Assembly (NCBI GenBank): GCA_023412805.1
Contig: JAEZRM010000098.1
Location: 17,629-81,628 of the forward strand
Reading direction: 5' to 3'
Length of the DNA: 64,000 bases
From: Pseudomonadota bacterium
Lineage (GTDB): Bacteria > Pseudomonadota > Alphaproteobacteria > Rhizobiales > Hyphomicrobiaceae
In this document: positions 44,644-53,219 of the stretch, piece by piece
Numbering within the stretch: position 1 is the first letter of the stretch
How the letters are laid out: every line of letters starts with the position of its first letter
Position numbers and translations under genes: made by a program
The notes under the pieces: model-generated
What the model was told of the DNA's origin: nothing
What the model saw: the letters and a program-made list of their open reading frames with translations, nothing else
Databases searched by the model: none

Positions 44644-46827
44644 TCATTTCCTTTCGAGCTCATGCACGTGAGACCACGCTTCGCCCGGTGATGCGTCGAG
44701 AAGCACGCTGCAGCGCTGCAGGAAGAAGCGGGCGGGTGGATCGCGCGGCGCAATTTGCTCGAAACAAAGGCTGGCACCTGCAAAGTCCTTCGATCTCCAG
44801 CAATCAAGGCCATCCGCATAGGTCTTCATCATAGATTGGATCTCGCCGGTGATCTCGCCGGCAATCCCCATCGGCTCGTAGATGCGTACAGGGCTCGATC
44901 GCCCGACGACCCGGATGGTGTCGATCTCACGCCACGCAACGGCCGGCCCCGCGAGCTGCACGGTAGCTTCCGAAGCGAGTATTTCGGTCCCGTAGAATTT
45001 GTTTGCTCCCTCGATGCGCGATGCCAGATTCGCGCTGTCGCCGACGACGGTGTAGTTGAAGCGTCGCTTCGAGCCGATATTGCCTACAATCCCCGTGCCG
45101 GAATGGAGGCCGATGCGCTGCTCGAGTGAGCGACCTCGCACCGCGAGGCCTGCCGCATTCATCTCACTCAATCGCGTGCGCGCTGTCATAGCCGCCTTGA
45201 CGGCATTGAGCGCGTGCTGCGCGTCATCTGCGGGAGCGCCGAATACGCCGTCGATCGCGTCACCGATGTATTTGTCGATGAAGCCTTCATGCGCCATGAC
45301 GATATCGGTCATGGCGGTCAGGTACTCGTTCATCAGGGTCACGAGTTCCTGCGGCTCGAGATCCTCGGAGAGTTTGCTGAAGCCGGCAAGATCGGACCGG
45401 TACAACGTCACGATGCGCCGCTCGCCACCAAGTCGAAGCCTCTCGGGGTGGCGTGCGAGTTCCTCGACGATGCTGGGTGCCATGTAGTGGCTGAAGGCCT
45501 GGCGCACGCGGTTGCGTTCGCGAGTCGTGTGAAAATAGAAGAAACCCGTGCAGAAAATGTAGAGGCCGGTCAGAGTGAAGGCCGGAAATGATGGGTCGAG
45601 AAGCGAGCCCGTGGATGCGCGCGCCCACCAGGCAATCGACAGCACGGCGATCATTGTCGCAGCGCCCATGACGGCACCCAGAACCGGACCTGACCGCAAT
45701 ACGAGTATGGCCAGCAGAAGACCGGCCAGGGTCGTGAACACCACCTCCAGCCCCGTGGAGAGATCCGGCCGATGCAGCATGTTGCCGGCAATGATCTGCT
45801 CGATTGCCTGGGCATGAATCTCGACACCGGCGACGACCGAGCCAAGCGGCGTCGCGCGGAGATCGAACAGGCCCGGAGCACTCGTGCCGACGAGCACGAT
45901 GCGGTCCGCGATTTCCTCGCGCGCCACACGATCCTCAAGCACGTCGACGGCAGAACGGAAGCGGTTCGGATCATGCGGTGTGAAAGACAGCCACATCTGT
46001 CCGGAATGGTCCGTCGGCACGAGATACTTACCAATGCGCACCGAAGTGATCCCCGTCTCGCCGACGAAGGGGGTCTCTCCACTTGCCGTCGAGGAGCGCA
46101 CCGCAATGGTATTCGTGCCGGTCGCAAGACGCATCGTCTCAGCCACGAGCGACGGCGCCAGCGCGCTGCCGAGCCGCACCAGCATCGGCACCTTGCGCAC
46201 GACCTGATCGTGCTCCGGAAACCAGTTGAGGACACCGAGCCCGGCTGCCGCCTCCTGCAGAACCGGCGTGTTGCCCGTCACTGCCGGCAGAAAGGGGCAA
46301 TGCCGCCCTGGATCCATGCCGAGCAAGGCAAATCCGGCCTTCGACACGTTCGGCGCTTCGGGTGTGCCCCCTCGCCCGATGAGACCAAGCACGACGGAAC
46401 CCGCCTCCAGTGATCGGGAAAGCCGTTGTTCGCCGGACGGTAGAGCGGCCAGTTTCTGAACGAAAGGTTGCATATCCGGCGCCGATCGGATCGCGGGCGG
46501 GAGCGCAGACAACGCGTCCGGCTCGGTGCTGGCCAGCACGATATCGAAGGCAATGACCTTGGCGCCGCGCGCCGTGAGCCGCTCGACCAGATCGGCGAGT
46601 ATGTCTCGTCGCCAGGGCCACGCGCCCATTACCGCGAGCGAGCGCTCGTCGATATCGATGATGCGAACAGGGTAGGCTGGATCGGCCTGGCGTGGCTGGA
46701 GCTGCTGCAGCGTGTCGAAGGCAATGAGCCGGACGCGCGCCAGCGGCTCAGGATCGAGCCAACGCACGACGGCCGCTGCGCCGAGCACAAGCAAAACCGC
46801 CAGCCAGTACATCGCACGGGTGCGCAA
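44644..46827 (-). CDS. CHASE2-domain adenylate/guanylate cyclase
   Basis: A 727-residue protein. An N-terminal helix anchors a large extracytoplasmic CHASE2 sensor (~35-345; VRIIDIDERSLAVMGAWPWRRD). Three helices (~360-432) follow, then a class III cyclase domain with metal Asp479 (YRSDLAGFSKLSE), Lys519 and Asp523 (DKYIGDAIDGVFGAP), and VVGDSANLASRIEG. Lys519 points to ATP rather than GTP as substrate (inference from class III rules). The divergent FecR-domain gene and the nearby cNMP-binding protein suggest a local sensory circuit: FecR/CHASE2 detect an envelope signal and cAMP is the output. Confidence 0.92.
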   Translation of the reverse strand: MRTRAMYWLAVLLVLGAAAVVRWLDPEPLARVRLIAFDTLQQLQPRQADPAYPVRIIDIDERSLAVMGAWPWRRDILADLVERLTARGAKVIAFDIVLASTEPDALSALPPAIRSAPDMQPFVQKLAALPSGEQRLSRSLEAGSVVLGLIGRGGTPEAPNVSKAGFALLGMDPGRHCPFLPAVTGNTPVLQEAAAGLGVLNWFPEHDQVVRKVPMLVRLGSALAPSLVAETMRLATGTNTIAVRSSTASGETPFVGETGITSVRIGKYLVPTDHSGQMWLSFTPHDPNRFRSAVDVLEDRVAREEIADRIVLVGTSAPGLFDLRATPLGSVVAGVEIHAQAIEQIIAGNMLHRPDLSTGLEVVFTTLAGLLLAILVLRSGPVLGAVMGAATMIAVLSIAWWARASTGSLLDPSFPAFTLTGLYIFCTGFFYFHTTRERNRVRQAFSHYMAPSIVEELARHPERLRLGGERRIVTLYRSDLAGFSKLSEDLEPQELVTLMNEYLTAMTDIVMAHEGFIDKYIGDAIDGVFGAPADDAQHALNAVKAAMTARTRLSEMNAAGLAVRGRSLEQRIGLHSGTGIVGNIGSKRRFNYTVVGDSANLASRIEGANKFYGTEILASEATVQLAGPAVAWREIDTIRVVGRSSPVRIYEPMGIAGEITGEIQSMMKTYADGLDCWRSKDFAGASLCFEQIAPRDPPARFFLQRCSVLLDASPGEAWSHVHELERK

Positions 46828-46928
46828 GAATCCCTCGAAATTTTAGACGGCCTGCGCCCCGGGCCGCCGGCCCAATCCTCTGTACGCTCCGTTACCCCCA
46901 TGTTACCTTTCCCCATGAAGAAAAATCT

Positions 46929-47756
46929 ATGCTCATGTGGGGGGGTATCTTGGCGTATGCGCGTGCTCGCACTGTCATGTCCGGTGCACGGTGGTCGTGC
47001 GGTGCAACCGCATTAGGTCTGATGCTCTCAGCCGCCTTGGCGCTCGGGGCCGGTGCCGCCAGTGTACGCGCCAACGAGCCCGAGGTCGGAACGACAGTCC
47101 TCGCGAAGGCGAAAGTTCTCGGCGTCCGCGGCACCGAAGAGCGGCCTCTCAAGGCAGGATCCCGGGTTTATCGGAATGAGCTCGTCCGCACGGGGCCTAA
47201 GGCGCAGGTCGAGCTCAAACTCGACGACAACACCAAGCTCGCGCTCGGGCCCGACGCAGAGTTGCGCCTCGACGAGTTCGTCGTAGCATCAGGTGATGGC
47301 GCGAGGTCGATCGCCGTGCGGCTTCTCAAAGGGACGCTGCGATTTCTCACCGGCCGCCACTCGAGCGAGAGCTACAAGATCGAAACACCATCGGCGACCA
47401 TCGGCGTTCGCGGGACCGTCTTCGATATCTATATCGGTCCCGAAGGCGATACGTTCGTTCTGCTGCACAAGGGCGAGGTCGAAGTTTGCTCCCGTACGCG
47501 TTCATGCCGCTCGCATCGTCGTGTCGGGCGCGTCGTCCATGCGACGCCTCTGGGCGTTGTCTCGCAACCCGTGAAGTGGTCTGCGAAGCTCGTTCGCGGC
47601 GTGGGCGTCAGGCAGGCCTTTCCGTTCGTCGGCCGCAGGCTTGTCATCGATCCCGTGCGGCGCCTGTCTCACAAGTCCATCACTGACGACTTCCGTGTGC
47701 TCGATCAGGGCGGCAAGTCGATCGAGCGAACACTTAGGAAAATATCGCCATTCTGA
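46929..47756 (+). CDS. FecR-domain protein
   Basis: A 275-residue exported protein: hydrophobic signal (ATALGLMLSAALALGAGAASV) and a FecR domain at ~55-170 (VLGVRGTEERPLKAGSRVYRN, VRLLKGTLRFLTGRHSSESY, TPSATIGVRGTVFDIYI). It has no sigma-factor partner here; instead it is divergent from the CHASE2 cyclase, a pairing common in alphaproteobacteria. It may be the periplasmic ligand or modulator of CHASE2. ATG 46977 is an alternative start just before the signal. Confidence 0.88.
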   Translation: MLMWGGILAYARARTVMSGARWSCGATALGLMLSAALALGAGAASVRANEPEVGTTVLAKAKVLGVRGTEERPLKAGSRVYRNELVRTGPKAQVELKLDDNTKLALGPDAELRLDEFVVASGDGARSIAVRLLKGTLRFLTGRHSSESYKIETPSATIGVRGTVFDIYIGPEGDTFVLLHKGEVEVCSRTRSCRSHRRVGRVVHATPLGVVSQPVKWSAKLVRGVGVRQAFPFVGRRLVIDPVRRLSHKSITDDFRVLDQGGKSIERTLRKISPF

Positions 47757-47870
47757 CGGACTGGCAGCGACGGGTGTAGCGCTGTGCCTCAGCCGCACAC
47801 TTATTGGATTTGATTTACGTAGAGCAGGACTGGCGCGAGTTTCCAGCGCGACGACGCGCGCTGCGCGCAG

Positions 47871-48569
47871 ATGGAGAAGTACGTGATGCCTTGGGTGGAT
47901 CTCCTCGGATACTTCGGCGCATCGCTGACGCTCTGCGTCTACTCCATGAAGAGGATGATCCCCCTTCGCATTATAGGGATCTGCGCCAACTGCGTCTTCG
48001 TCGTGTACGGGTTCCTGGGAGAGGTGTATCCTCAGATGGTCCTGCACGGCATCCTGCTCCCCATCAATGCCTACAGACTGCGCGAGATGCTCGTTCTCGT
48101 GCGCAAGGTGAAGTCCGCCTCGGCCGGCGACCTCAACATGGAATGGCTCAAGCCGCATATGAGCAGGCGCAAAGTTCAGCGCGGCGATGTTCTCTTCCGC
48201 AAGAACGATCCCTCTTCGGACATGTTCTATACTGTGTCAGGCCGATATCGCTTGAGCGAGATCGGACAGGACGTTCTGCCCGGCCAGTTGATCGGTGAGC
48301 TTGGCCTCATCGCACCGGACAACAAGCGCACGCTCACGTTCGAATGCACCGAGGACGGCGAGCTGCTTGTCATCAGCTACGATCACGTCAAGCAGCTCTA
48401 TTTCCAGAACCCCGAGTTCGGCTTCTACTTCCTCAAGCTGACGAGTCAGCGCCTCTTCAAGGATATCGAACGGCTGCGAGCGGCGGGAACGTCGGTGTCA
48501 GGAGGCAATCTCCCGCGCACTGCCGAAATGAGCGATCCGAGTTCCATCAAGGCGATTGGCCCGGGATAG
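47871..48569 (+). CDS. Membrane protein with cyclic-nucleotide-binding domain
   Basis: A 232-residue protein. The first ~75 residues form three helices (LLGYFGASLTLCVYSMK; IIGICANCVFVVYGFL; VLHGILLPINAYRL) like half of a YgjV/PQ-loop unit. A CNMP-binding fold follows (RGDVLFRKNDPSSDMFYTVSG; LPGQLIGELGLIAPDNKRT), with GELGL at the phosphate-binding cassette but the usual Arg at that spot replaced by the later R in NKRT. It has no DNA-binding domain, so it is a membrane effector rather than Crp. It lies in the cyclase neighbourhood and probably reads its product. Confidence 0.85.
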   Translation: MEKYVMPWVDLLGYFGASLTLCVYSMKRMIPLRIIGICANCVFVVYGFLGEVYPQMVLHGILLPINAYRLREMLVLVRKVKSASAGDLNMEWLKPHMSRRKVQRGDVLFRKNDPSSDMFYTVSGRYRLSEIGQDVLPGQLIGELGLIAPDNKRTLTFECTEDGELLVISYDHVKQLYFQNPEFGFYFLKLTSQRLFKDIERLRAAGTSVSGGNLPRTAEMSDPSSIKAIGPG

Positions 48570-48760
48570 CGCGAGCACCGCTTACATCGCACGCCTAGAG
48601 CGCTCCACGATCGTGTGGCCGGCGCCGTAGAGCGCGCCAATGGCATCGCGAATTTCAGGCTCCAGCCAAGCCCTCCGCCGCCTGTTACCCATATGCAACC
48701 ATAACTCTGCAAAGTTGCCCGACTGCATCGGGAGACCTGCACGCGCCTGCCTCCGCCCTG

Positions 48761-48775
48761 TTAATAACTTGTTAA
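48761..48775 (+). promoter_or_regulatory. Full CtrA-type box TTAA-N7-TTAA
   Basis: TTAA (48761-48764), seven bases, TTAA (48772-48775), forming GTTAATAA repeated 11 bp apart. This is the consensus CtrA site of alphaproteobacteria. It ends 24 bp before the GTG of the porin gene, where binding would repress or activate it. Confidence 0.65.
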
Positions 48776-48799
48776 TAAGCTGTGGGGGGAGTGTGTCTA

Positions 48800-49549
48800 G
48801 TGCGTGGGTTTTTGCGTTCGTTACTCGTTGCGTTCTCGATGTTTAGCGGTCTTGCGGTCCTGACGCCGGCGAGCGCCGGAAACAACATCCTCGGTGAGCA
48901 ATCTCCAGGTGTTTCGATCGATTGGTCAGGTCTTTATGTCGGCCTGCACGGCGGCTACGGGTGGTCGAAGCAGGACACCGGCCTCGGCCCTGACATCAGC
49001 GTCGACGGCTGGCTCGCCGGCGGACACGTCGGCCTTCAGCGACAGTTCGACCGCTGGGTCTTCGGTATCGAAGCCTCGATCACCGGCGGTGACCTCGATG
49101 GTAGTAAGACGATCGCCGGCATGGCGGACGTCAAGGCGACTGTCAGCGACATCCTCTCGATCACCGGCCGGCTCGGCTACGCCTGGCGAGACCGGCTTTT
49201 CTACGTAAAGGGCGGCTACGCGTCCGCCGATGTCGATCTCAGCATCTCGACGTTTGGGGGGTCGTTTTCAGGCCATTCGCGTGTCGACGGCTGGACAGCA
49301 GGCTTCGGCTTCGAGCGCCAGATTACGCATAACGTCAGCATCGGCCTCGAGTACAATTACATCGATCTCGGTGCGAAGAGCTTTTCGTTCGCCGGCAGTG
49401 GCGGGCCTCGGAGCTTGGCCTCGACGGCCGTCTACTGCCCGCCGCCGAAGCCCGTGTCCGGCAGCTTCGATCCTGACGGCCTTCACACCGTCCTCGCGCG
49501 CGTGAGCTTCAGATTAGGCAGCGAGCCGGAGCACGTCCCCTACAAGTGA
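48800..49549 (+). CDS. Omp25/Omp31-like outer membrane beta-barrel protein
   Basis: A 249-residue protein. Signal peptide (LLVAFSMFSGLAVLTPASA), then an eight-strand barrel of the Omp25/RopB kind: DWSGLYVGLHGGYGWS at the start, GGHVGLQRQFDRWVFGIEAS, GRLGYAWRDRLFYVKGGYA and ending in LARVSFRLG with an unusual charged tail (SEPEHVPYK) rather than a terminal Phe. GTG at 48800 follows a GGGGGGAG site. Barrels of this family stabilise the outer membrane of rhizobia and Brucella. Confidence 0.9.
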   Translation: MRGFLRSLLVAFSMFSGLAVLTPASAGNNILGEQSPGVSIDWSGLYVGLHGGYGWSKQDTGLGPDISVDGWLAGGHVGLQRQFDRWVFGIEASITGGDLDGSKTIAGMADVKATVSDILSITGRLGYAWRDRLFYVKGGYASADVDLSISTFGGSFSGHSRVDGWTAGFGFERQITHNVSIGLEYNYIDLGAKSFSFAGSGGPRSLASTAVYCPPPKPVSGSFDPDGLHTVLARVSFRLGSEPEHVPYK

Positions 49550-49571
49550 TACCGTATCCCGGTCGCGCAAA

Positions 49572-49599
49572 AGCCAGCGACGCAAAGACGCCGCTGGCT
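49572..49599. terminator. Convergent transcription terminator
   Basis: AGCCAGCG and CGCTGGCT form an 8-bp perfect stem with a 12-nt loop, followed by CCGCTTTCTTC. It lies between the porin (+) and DUF1236 (-) genes and could serve either. Confidence 0.55.
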
Positions 49600-49622
49600 C
49601 CGCTTTCTTCAATTTGGTGACC

Positions 49623-50696
49623 TCAATCCTCGACTATGAGGACGACCTCATCCGTCGCGGGATCCACGATCGCTATGTCGTCCTCATAGACGAAGTAGCG
49701 ATAGTCCCGGAGATCAGGATAGCGATCGATGACGACGTTCGGCATGGGCAGAAGCTCGACGCCCTGCGGGATCGTCATGCCGACAGTAACACCACCGATA
49801 CCGAGTCTGATGGATGCGCCACGATCAATGTGCTCCCGCACGAAGACGCGATCGGGCGCGGCGAGCGTAAGGCGGCGATCTGGTCTGGCTGCTGCGCGGC
49901 TGCCACCCGAAGTGATGACCGCAACGACTGCGTAACTCGCCGGATCGACGATGACGATTTCGTCACGCACGTAAACGTAGCGATAGCCGCGATACGCAGG
50001 CACGACCTCGACTATGTCGGCGGGCAGCGTATGCAGCGTTACGCTACGCGGTACGCTGGCGCCGACACGGATGTCGAAGTTGACGTTCGTCACGCGATTG
50101 CGTTCACCGCCAGAGCGAGAGAAGCGCTCTCGTACGTTCGTCCGCTGCTGCTCGGAGAGCTGCGTCCGCCCATCGCGATCGGGCCGAGCGCCCTGACGCT
50201 GCCGGTCCGCGTCCTTACCGCGCTCGCGCTCTGCCTGATCCGCACCGCGTTGGCGCTGATCTTGTCCGGTGCGCGCGCGATCCTTCTGCTCGTCCTTTCG
50301 AAGCTCGTCCGCACGCTTTCGATCGTTGCGATCGTCCGATGCGCGCGGTGTGCGCGGTGTGCGCTTCTGATTGCTTTGTCCTTCACTGCGGTTTTGCTTG
50401 GGTTGTGTCGTGCGCTCGTCGCTGCGCCGTGCCGCGCCGGGTTGACGCTCCGACGGCCGCTCAGCCGAGCCCCCCTTGGGACGCACGGTCTCGCCGCTGC
50501 GTCCGGGCTGTCCAGGCTGGCCCTCGCGGGCGGCATTGCCTGCGCCGGATTCGGGCTCTTTCTGCTGTGTCTGAGGTGCGGCGCCGCCTGGAGAGGATCC
50601 ACCACCGCCAGAACCGCCGGTCTGGGCGACGGCTGCGCCACCCATGGCAACAACGAGGGCGCACACAGATACCGTGCGCAAAAGCTCCTGCATCAT
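49623..50696 (-). CDS. DUF1236 protein with long basic low-complexity region
   Basis: A 357-residue exported protein. A signal peptide (VSVCALVVAMGGAAVAQ) precedes a Gly/Ser/Pro stretch and a ~150-residue Arg/Asp/Gln-rich disordered region. Two DUF1236 units close it (VPRSVTLHTLPADIVEVVPA; GVELLPMPNVVIDRYPDL), each ending with Tyr-rich strands such as RYFVYEDDIAIVDP. DUF1236 proteins are rhizobial, periplasmic and uncharacterised. ATG at 50693 is an equal alternative start. Confidence 0.87.
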   Translation of the reverse strand: MMQELLRTVSVCALVVAMGGAAVAQTGGSGGGGSSPGGAAPQTQQKEPESGAGNAAREGQPGQPGRSGETVRPKGGSAERPSERQPGAARRSDERTTQPKQNRSEGQSNQKRTPRTPRASDDRNDRKRADELRKDEQKDRARTGQDQRQRGADQAERERGKDADRQRQGARPDRDGRTQLSEQQRTNVRERFSRSGGERNRVTNVNFDIRVGASVPRSVTLHTLPADIVEVVPAYRGYRYVYVRDEIVIVDPASYAVVAVITSGGSRAAARPDRRLTLAAPDRVFVREHIDRGASIRLGIGGVTVGMTIPQGVELLPMPNVVIDRYPDLRDYRYFVYEDDIAIVDPATDEVVLIVED

Positions 50697-50903
50697 GACG
50701 ATCTCCTTTGCTCGTCAATTGACGTATCGACGACCAATGCCATGAGCAGCGGATAGTTCCGCAGCCGCGGCGCGTAGCGGCCAGATATGGATGGAAAAAC
50801 AGCCTCGCCAAACATGCCGGCGGATTGATGCAGTACGGACCGTCCGCACGCGATTGCCCGCGCCGTGCCGCATGCTAACCTCGCCGTGAACAGGGAGGTG
50901 CAC

Positions 50904-51566
50904 GTGGCGACATTCGACGATCTCAAGCGCAGTTGTGACGACGACTGGCGGGCCTACTGCCAACACCAATTCATTCGTGAGCTGGGCCTCGGTACGCTCG
51001 CGAGGGCGTCCTTTCGCCACTATCTCGAGCAGGACTATCTCTTTCTGGTGCACTTCGCCCGCGCCTACGGGCTCGCCGTGTACAAGAGCCGCAATATTGC
51101 CGACCTCAGGCGCGCGCTCGACAGCCTGAAAGCCATCGTCGATGTCGAGATGGGGCTGCACATCAAATACTGCGCCGGTTGGGGCATTACCGAAGACGAT
51201 CTCATGACGCTGCCCGAAGCACGCGCGACCATGGCATATACCCGCTACGTGCTAGACGCGGGAAATCGCGGCGATCTCGTGGACTTGCATGTCGCGCTCG
51301 CACCGTGCCTGATCGGTTATGCGGAGATCGCGACGTGGCTCAGTTCACAGACGTTTGTCGTTCGCGAAGGCAATCCCTATTCGAACTGGATCGCGATGTA
51401 CGCGAGCGACGAGTTCCAGGCGGCTGCAACCGGCGAAAGGGCATGGCTCGACGAGCACCTCGCGACTGTGACGCCGAAGCGCTTCGCGGAGCTGGCGACG
51501 ATCTTCAAGGATGCGACACGTCTCGAAATCGACTTCTGGCAAATGGGTCTGGACTGCCGTCTCTAA
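50904..51566 (+). CDS. tenA: TenA/PqqC-superfamily thiaminase II-like protein
   Basis: A 220-residue all-helical protein of the TenA family: FRHYLEQDYLFLVHFARAYGLAV, EMGLHIKYCAGWGI, and the Cys-bearing LHVALAPCLIGYAEI with a Tyr in PYSNWIAMYASDEF. TenA hydrolyses aminopyrimidines for thiamine salvage. The GTG at 50904 has AGGGAGG just upstream. It is not in a thiamine operon; its neighbours are the DUF1236 gene (divergent) and phosphonoacetate hydrolase (convergent). Confidence 0.9.
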   Translation: MATFDDLKRSCDDDWRAYCQHQFIRELGLGTLARASFRHYLEQDYLFLVHFARAYGLAVYKSRNIADLRRALDSLKAIVDVEMGLHIKYCAGWGITEDDLMTLPEARATMAYTRYVLDAGNRGDLVDLHVALAPCLIGYAEIATWLSSQTFVVREGNPYSNWIAMYASDEFQAAATGERAWLDEHLATVTPKRFAELATIFKDATRLEIDFWQMGLDCRL

Positions 51567-51619
51567 CTGCGCACTCGCTTCAAGTGAAGCCGCGTCTGCT
51601 CGCGCAGCCAGCTGCGTGA

Positions 51620-52858
51620 CTACTCCAGCCTGTTCAGTGCCACTTCGAAGGCATCGAAGTTACGGAGCATCACGGGCAAAGGTGTGGCGACGCGGCGGTT
51701 CGCGATCATGGGCACGCGCTGCTCGGAAAGCCCGCCGTGCGAGCGCAGGGGCTCATCGAGGCCTGAGAGATCATGTCGCTCGGGCGACGTGCCGAGCACT
51801 TTCTCGCGCTCCGAGATCACGACGATATCGCCGATGCGGTCGGGTGGCAGCGCGAACTGCTTGCACGCGATGTCTTTCGCGCAAGCCATCTCGATACCGT
51901 CCATCTCCCACAGGCGCTCAAGGAGGCTGGGCACGGCAGCCGCATCCGGAACATGCACCGTCGCGAAACCACCGAGTGCACCATGGTGCGCCACATAGGG
52001 ATCGGTGATCGGCAGGATGACGCGCGCGACATCCTTGCCCAGCCACGCGTCGAAGAGCGTCTGCAGATAGATGACGTCCGGCGATCCATCGGGCAGATGC
52101 TTGTCGTTCATGCCGTGATCGGCAGTCGCAAGGACCGTGCAGCCGAGCTTATCGAGGCTCGCGAGATATCCGTCGATCATACCGTAGAAAGCGTTGGCGA
52201 TGGGCGTACCCGGACCGACCTTGTGCTGGATGTAGTCGGTCGTCGAGAGATACATGAGATCGGGGCGAAAGCGCTCGACGAGCTTCACGCCCGACGCAAA
52301 GACGAACTCGGAAAGATCGGCCGAATAGACCTCCGGCACGGGCTTGCCGACCAGCTCAAGCACGCCGTCGATCCCATTTGCCGCGCGCGTCGCCTTGTCG
52401 GCCCGCTCGGACGAGAACGCGATGGCGCGCCCGCTCGTATAGTCCAGGCCATTCGATAGCAGCAGCCGCAGCTTGTCCTTCGCGGTCACCATGGCGACCT
52501 TGGCGCCGGCATCATGGAATGCCGCCAGGATGGTCGGTGCGCGCATGAACTTGGGATCGTTCATCATCACTTCGGTGCCGGTCGCAGGATCGTAGAAGAA
52601 GTTCCCTGCGATACCGTGCACGGCCGGCGGGCGCCCCGTGATGATGGAAAGATTGTTCGGATTGGTGAAGCTCGGGATCACGCTCTCGGCGTGCGTGTGC
52701 AGCCCATCGTGCATGAAGCGGGCGAAGGTCGGCGCGACGCCGGCATCGATCGCGGCCTCGATGTAGCCGGGCTCCGAGCCGTCGAGACAGATGACGACGG
52801 TCGGCCGCTTCGGAAACCGATAGCTGCGTCCATTGCATGTGACTTCAGCCATTGTCAT
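51620..52858 (-). CDS. phnA: Phosphonoacetate hydrolase
   Basis: A 412-residue alkaline-phosphatase-superfamily enzyme that splits phosphonoacetate to acetate and phosphate. All seven catalytic residues known in the Sinorhizobium meliloti enzyme are present, shifted by 3: Asp26 (CLDGSEP), Thr65 nucleophile (SFTNPNN), Asp208 and His212 (TTDYIQHK), Asp247-His248 (ADHG) and His374 (SHGGLSE). No aminoethylphosphonate transaminase or dehydrogenase is nearby, so the phosphonoacetate source is unknown. The start overlaps a small upstream gene by 4 bp. Confidence 0.93.
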   Translation of the reverse strand: MTMAEVTCNGRSYRFPKRPTVVICLDGSEPGYIEAAIDAGVAPTFARFMHDGLHTHAESVIPSFTNPNNLSIITGRPPAVHGIAGNFFYDPATGTEVMMNDPKFMRAPTILAAFHDAGAKVAMVTAKDKLRLLLSNGLDYTSGRAIAFSSERADKATRAANGIDGVLELVGKPVPEVYSADLSEFVFASGVKLVERFRPDLMYLSTTDYIQHKVGPGTPIANAFYGMIDGYLASLDKLGCTVLATADHGMNDKHLPDGSPDVIYLQTLFDAWLGKDVARVILPITDPYVAHHGALGGFATVHVPDAAAVPSLLERLWEMDGIEMACAKDIACKQFALPPDRIGDIVVISEREKVLGTSPERHDLSGLDEPLRSHGGLSEQRVPMIANRRVATPLPVMLRNFDAFEVALNRLE

Positions 52859-53187
52859 TCCGCCTTCACTTGGCTCGCGAGGCGGGTCCGAAAAGCGGCC
52901 TCGAAACGCCTGAGATTGTAGTCGTTCTTGCCCCAGTCGAAGATCACCGTACGGAGCGCACTGTGGCTCGATACTTCGACCAGCGTTCGGTCGCTGCCGA
53001 CCTCGCTCAGGCGCACGCTCATGATCTCCCCGACGCTGCGCCAGTTGATCGGTGTGCGGGCAGTCACGATAAAGCCATCGCGGCTGAACTTGTAGCAGCG
53101 CATGTCACCAAGCGCGCGCACCATCGGCTCGAGCAGATCGTCGGGCGTGCCATCGACCTCGAAGGATAGCTGCTTGCTGACCGCCAT
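52855..53187 (-). CDS. Conserved-looking 110-residue protein coupled to phnA
   Basis: A cytosolic protein with no signal or membrane helix. It has alternating strand-like segments (KQLSFEVDGTPDDLLEPMV; RDGFIVTARTPIN; EVGSDRTLVEVSSH) and a C-terminal helix (NLRRFEAAFRTRLASQ), somewhat like a START/SRPBCC or DUF1499-type small fold, though I cannot name a family. Its stop overlaps the phnA start by 4 bp (ATGA), so it is translated with phnA. Confidence 0.65.
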   Translation of the reverse strand: MAVSKQLSFEVDGTPDDLLEPMVRALGDMRCYKFSRDGFIVTARTPINWRSVGEIMSVRLSEVGSDRTLVEVSSHSALRTVIFDWGKNDYNLRRFEAAFRTRLASQVKAE

Positions 53188-53219
53188 CTTGATCCCCAGA
53201 TGCAGCGCTCAGCCGCGCC

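Noticed and set aside
50697..50903. TPP riboswitch before tenA
   Set aside because: No thi-box-like core sequence is visible in the leader.
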